Below are positions 5,736 through 7,112 of a stretch of DNA of 7,112 bases, piece by piece. Both the position numbers and the translations under genes were made by a program. Source of the stretch: an uncultured Bacilli bacterium. GTDB lineage: Bacteria; Bacillota_I; Bacilli_A; ML615J-28; CAG-313. A model generated the notes under the pieces. That model was not told where the DNA came from. It was given only the letters and a program-made list of their open reading frames with translations, and ran no database searches. The stretch spans positions 1 to 7,112 of the forward strand of contig CANQWZ010000067.1 in assembly GCA_947627685.1 (NCBI GenBank), in the 5' to 3' direction. Numbering within the stretch: position 1 is the first letter of the stretch; each line of letters opens with the position of its first letter.

Positions 5736-6200
5736 ATGAAAATAGCAATTATTTTAGGTTATCGTTTAACTGATAATGGTGAAATAGCACCTACATTAAA
5801 AAAAAGATTAGATATGACTTTAGAAATTGATCAAATGTATCACCCCGAAAAAATTATTGTCAGTGGTGGTATTGCTAATCAAAAGGCCGGTATCAGTGAG
5901 GCTAGCAAAATGGCTGAATATCTAATACGTCATGGCATCCCAAGTGAAAAAATTATCCTTGAAGATCAATCAAAATCTACCTATGAGAATGCCAAATTTT
6001 CTGTTCCGCTTGCAAGAGAATATCATCCCGATACTATCATTTTATGTACAACCATTGAACATCTAACAAAGCAATCATACAATGCTATTCAATATTTTTC
6101 TGATTGGATAAATGAAGTTGATCCACATCTTCCAGAAGAAGAAAAGCAAAACCAAAGAATTTTTAAAAACATTAATTTAATCATTTATACAAAATGTTAA
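5736..6200 (+). CDS. DUF218 / YdcF-like family protein, short soluble form
   Basis: 154 residues with the DUF218 (YdcF/SanA/ElyC) pattern: IILGYRL (5-11), PTLKKRLD (19-26), KIIVSGG (39-45), SEASKMAEYLIRHGIP (54-69), KIILEDQSKSTYENA (72-86) and a later His109 in CTTIEHL. The family has a Rossmann-like fold; characterised relatives affect cell-envelope functions, and YdcF of E. coli binds S-adenosylmethionine. The reaction is unknown for most members. Unlike SanA or ElyC it has no transmembrane segment, so it is probably cytoplasmic. The ATG is preceded by GGGAGG at 5722-5727, 8 bases upstream. It is transcribed divergently from the marR operon with its own promoter and ends before the terminator at 6265-6298. 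It is a single-gene unit, and a functional link with the operon is not evident. Confidence 0.88.
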   Translation: MKIAIILGYRLTDNGEIAPTLKKRLDMTLEIDQMYHPEKIIVSGGIANQKAGISEASKMAEYLIRHGIPSEKIILEDQSKSTYENAKFSVPLAREYHPDTIILCTTIEHLTKQSYNAIQYFSDWINEVDPHLPEEEKQNQRIFKNINLIIYTKC

Positions 6201-6264
6201 AATATGTTAAATAGTTAACTAACTTTATTTATAAACCATTAATACGAAAAAAACCATTTTGTAA

Positions 6265-6298
6265 AAAAGAGGCCGCATCTAATGATGCGACCTCTTTT
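6265..6298. terminator. Bidirectional intrinsic terminator between convergent genes
   Basis: A 15-base arm, AAAAGAGGCCGCATC (6265-6279), pairs with GATGCGACCTCTTTT (6284-6298) with one C/A mismatch around a TAAT loop. On the minus strand the stem is followed by a T6 run, and on the plus strand it ends in T4. It lies between the end of the DUF218 gene (6200) and the end of the lipoprotein gene (6407) and can serve both. The rest of 6201-6406 shows no gene. Confidence 0.88.
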
Positions 6299-6406
6299 AG
6301 GTATAACTTTTTTCTATGACATTAAAAATGAAAAAAAACGCTAGACTACACTTCTTCTTAGGTTATTTAAATATCACAAACTTGCAAAAAATATAATTAA
6401 AACTTC

Positions 6407-6898
6407 TTACTTTTTTTCATTGAATTTACATTTTAATTTATCAAATGCTTTTATATTTTTTTGATCAATTTCAATAATAAATAATCTTGGTGTTAAAGCA
6501 TATAAATGTTCACCTTTTTGACTAGTTTTAATATTTAACACTAATTCATTATCAGTAATATTAATTGACTTGAAAGTATATTTAATACCTGAATAAGGAT
6601 CAACAACATAAAGCAATACTAAAGATTTATTGTTAAAGAAATCATCATCATATTTTTCGAAAAAAGTGTCATTGGTAATAACAATTTTCTTGTTATCAAA
6701 ATCACTAATCATCTCACGATAATTTTTATATATTTTTAACTCGCCGCCTTCGAATCGTATTTCATTTTTTATTTCATTTTCTAAACCTAGTAAATATGAT
6801 TTTTCTTCAAAAGCATTAAATTTGACTTTATTATTTTGGCAAGAAACACAAAGGCACATAAAACAACACACCACTGCCACTACAAATACCTTTTTCAT
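6407..6898 (-). CDS. Small lipoprotein of unknown function
   Basis: 163 residues. The N terminus is a lipoprotein-type signal: MKK, a hydrophobic core, then CVSC with Cys20 the likely lipidated residue. The lipobox is imperfect (Cys17 at -3 where Leu is usual), and the signal is unusually cysteine-rich (11, 12, 15, 17, 20). The mature part is charged, with a segment about 60-130 of the form ITNDTFFEKYDDDFFNNKSLVLL...SGIKYTFKSI, which loosely resembles PrcB-like and related extracytoplasmic beta-rich domains; that resemblance is weak. No catalytic motif is recognised. The ATG is preceded by AAGGAG with 9-base spacing. It is a single-gene unit that ends before the bidirectional terminator at 6265-6298. 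Surface location is inferred from the signal. Confidence 0.72.
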   Translation of the reverse strand: MKKVFVVAVVCCFMCLCVSCQNNKVKFNAFEEKSYLLGLENEIKNEIRFEGGELKIYKNYREMISDFDNKKIVITNDTFFEKYDDDFFNNKSLVLLYVVDPYSGIKYTFKSINITDNELVLNIKTSQKGEHLYALTPRLFIIEIDQKNIKAFDKLKCKFNEKK

Positions 6899-6950
6899 TC
6901 AAGATAACTCCTTATTAGAAAATTTTTAATATTTTCTTCTAGCAGTTTTA

Positions 6951-6965
6951 ATTATATGCATTATA
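6951..6965 (-). promoter_or_regulatory. Tandem -10 boxes, possible promoter of the small lipoprotein gene
   Basis: The minus strand carries two TATAAT hexamers (6960-6965 and 6951-6956) in TATAATGCATATAAT, 50-60 bases before the ATG. Neither has a good TTGACA-like box at 16-18 bases, so the promoter call is tentative. Confidence 0.4.
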
Positions 6966-7041
6966 AACATACCTATTTATTTAAATGTGTGTATACTACA
7001 AAATGTTGCATATCAAGATGTAGCAATACAAAAAGTGGTTA

Positions 7042-7089
7042 TATAAACTTGTTGGGGGTCGAGATATACCTATAAATTAGTTGGGGGTC
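7042..7089. repeat. Two 19-bp direct repeats, TATAAAyTwGTTGGGGGTC
   Basis: Copies at 7042-7060 and 7071-7089 match at 17 of 19 positions, including a perfect GTTGGGGGTC, with a 29-base period. The G5 runs stand out in this A/T-rich DNA. No gene is seen around them; they may be terminal repeats of a mobile element lying to the right. Confidence 0.75.
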
Positions 7090-7109
7090 AAAACCCAATT
7101 TTTATAGGT
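7068..7109. repeat. Interrupted hairpin at the right edge
   Basis: ACCTATAAA (7068-7076) pairs with TTTATAGGT (7101-7109), and inside it TTGGG (7081-7085) pairs with CCCAA (7094-7098). The second G-rich repeat is part of the hairpin. A T run follows on the plus strand at the window end, but no plus-strand gene precedes it after 6200, so it is not an obvious terminator. Confidence 0.6.
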
Positions 7110-7112
7110 TTT

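Noticed and set aside
7042..7089. Start of a CRISPR array
   Set aside because: Only two copies, 10-base spacing between them, imperfect repeats and no cas gene; spacers of about 30 bases are absent.
7068..7112. Right-edge hairpin as a normal rho-independent terminator
   Set aside because: The T-rich side faces plus-strand transcription, but no plus-strand gene lies between 6200 and the hairpin, and the minus side lacks a U-tract.

Overview
The window is about 70% A+T. It uses TGG for tryptophan and TGA as a stop (for example at 553-555), has clear Shine-Dalgarno sites (AGGAGG, GGAGG) and near-consensus sigma-A promoters. This fits a low-GC Gram-positive bacterium (Bacillota, perhaps an uncultured gut Bacilli/Erysipelotrichia-type lineage) rather than a Mycoplasma with TGA=Trp. 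The lineage is an inference from composition and gene style only.

Left part, 1-2952, minus strand. A strong promoter (TTGAAA-17-TATAAT, 2924-2952) drives a 782-residue multidomain protein starting at 2901. From the N terminus it has an HD-type metal-dependent phosphohydrolase domain, an uncharacterised middle, an RyR-like domain, and a C-terminal SLOG/DprA-LOG-like Rossmann domain of the 'GADQLxAE ... ALWDG ... GGT' type. A nitrilase-superfamily (carbon-nitrogen hydrolase) gene follows after 32 bp and runs off the left edge. The HD-RyR-SLOG protein is the most interesting object here: its domains recur in nucleotide-second-messenger and conflict/defence proteins, and this arrangement looks like a sensor plus nucleotide hydrolase in one chain.

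Middle part, 2961-5652, minus strand. A compact redox/electrophile-type operon: marR-like regulator, carboxymuconolactone-decarboxylase-like (CMD) domain, cupin, flavodoxin-like lipoprotein, nitroreductase, antibiotic-biosynthesis-monooxygenase (ABM) domain protein. It begins at a perfect TTGACA-17-TATAAT promoter whose spacer holds a 16-bp palindrome (probable MarR operator). It ends at an intrinsic terminator overlapping the stop codon of the last gene. Gaps within it are 4-17 bp, except for the CMD and cupin frames, which overlap by about 100 bp. The join sits at an A6 run and looks like a CMD-cupin fusion split by a one-base frameshift, natural or artefactual. The gene content suggests a regulon handling quinone-like or other reactive compounds.

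Right part, 5683-7112. Divergent from the operon is a small soluble DUF218/YdcF-like gene on the plus strand. It converges on a minus-strand small lipoprotein gene of unknown function, with a shared bidirectional terminator at 6265-6298. The right edge (7042-7112) holds two 19-bp G-rich direct repeats and a hairpin that serve no visible gene, possibly the terminus of a mobile element continuing past the window. No tRNA, rRNA or CRISPR array was seen.
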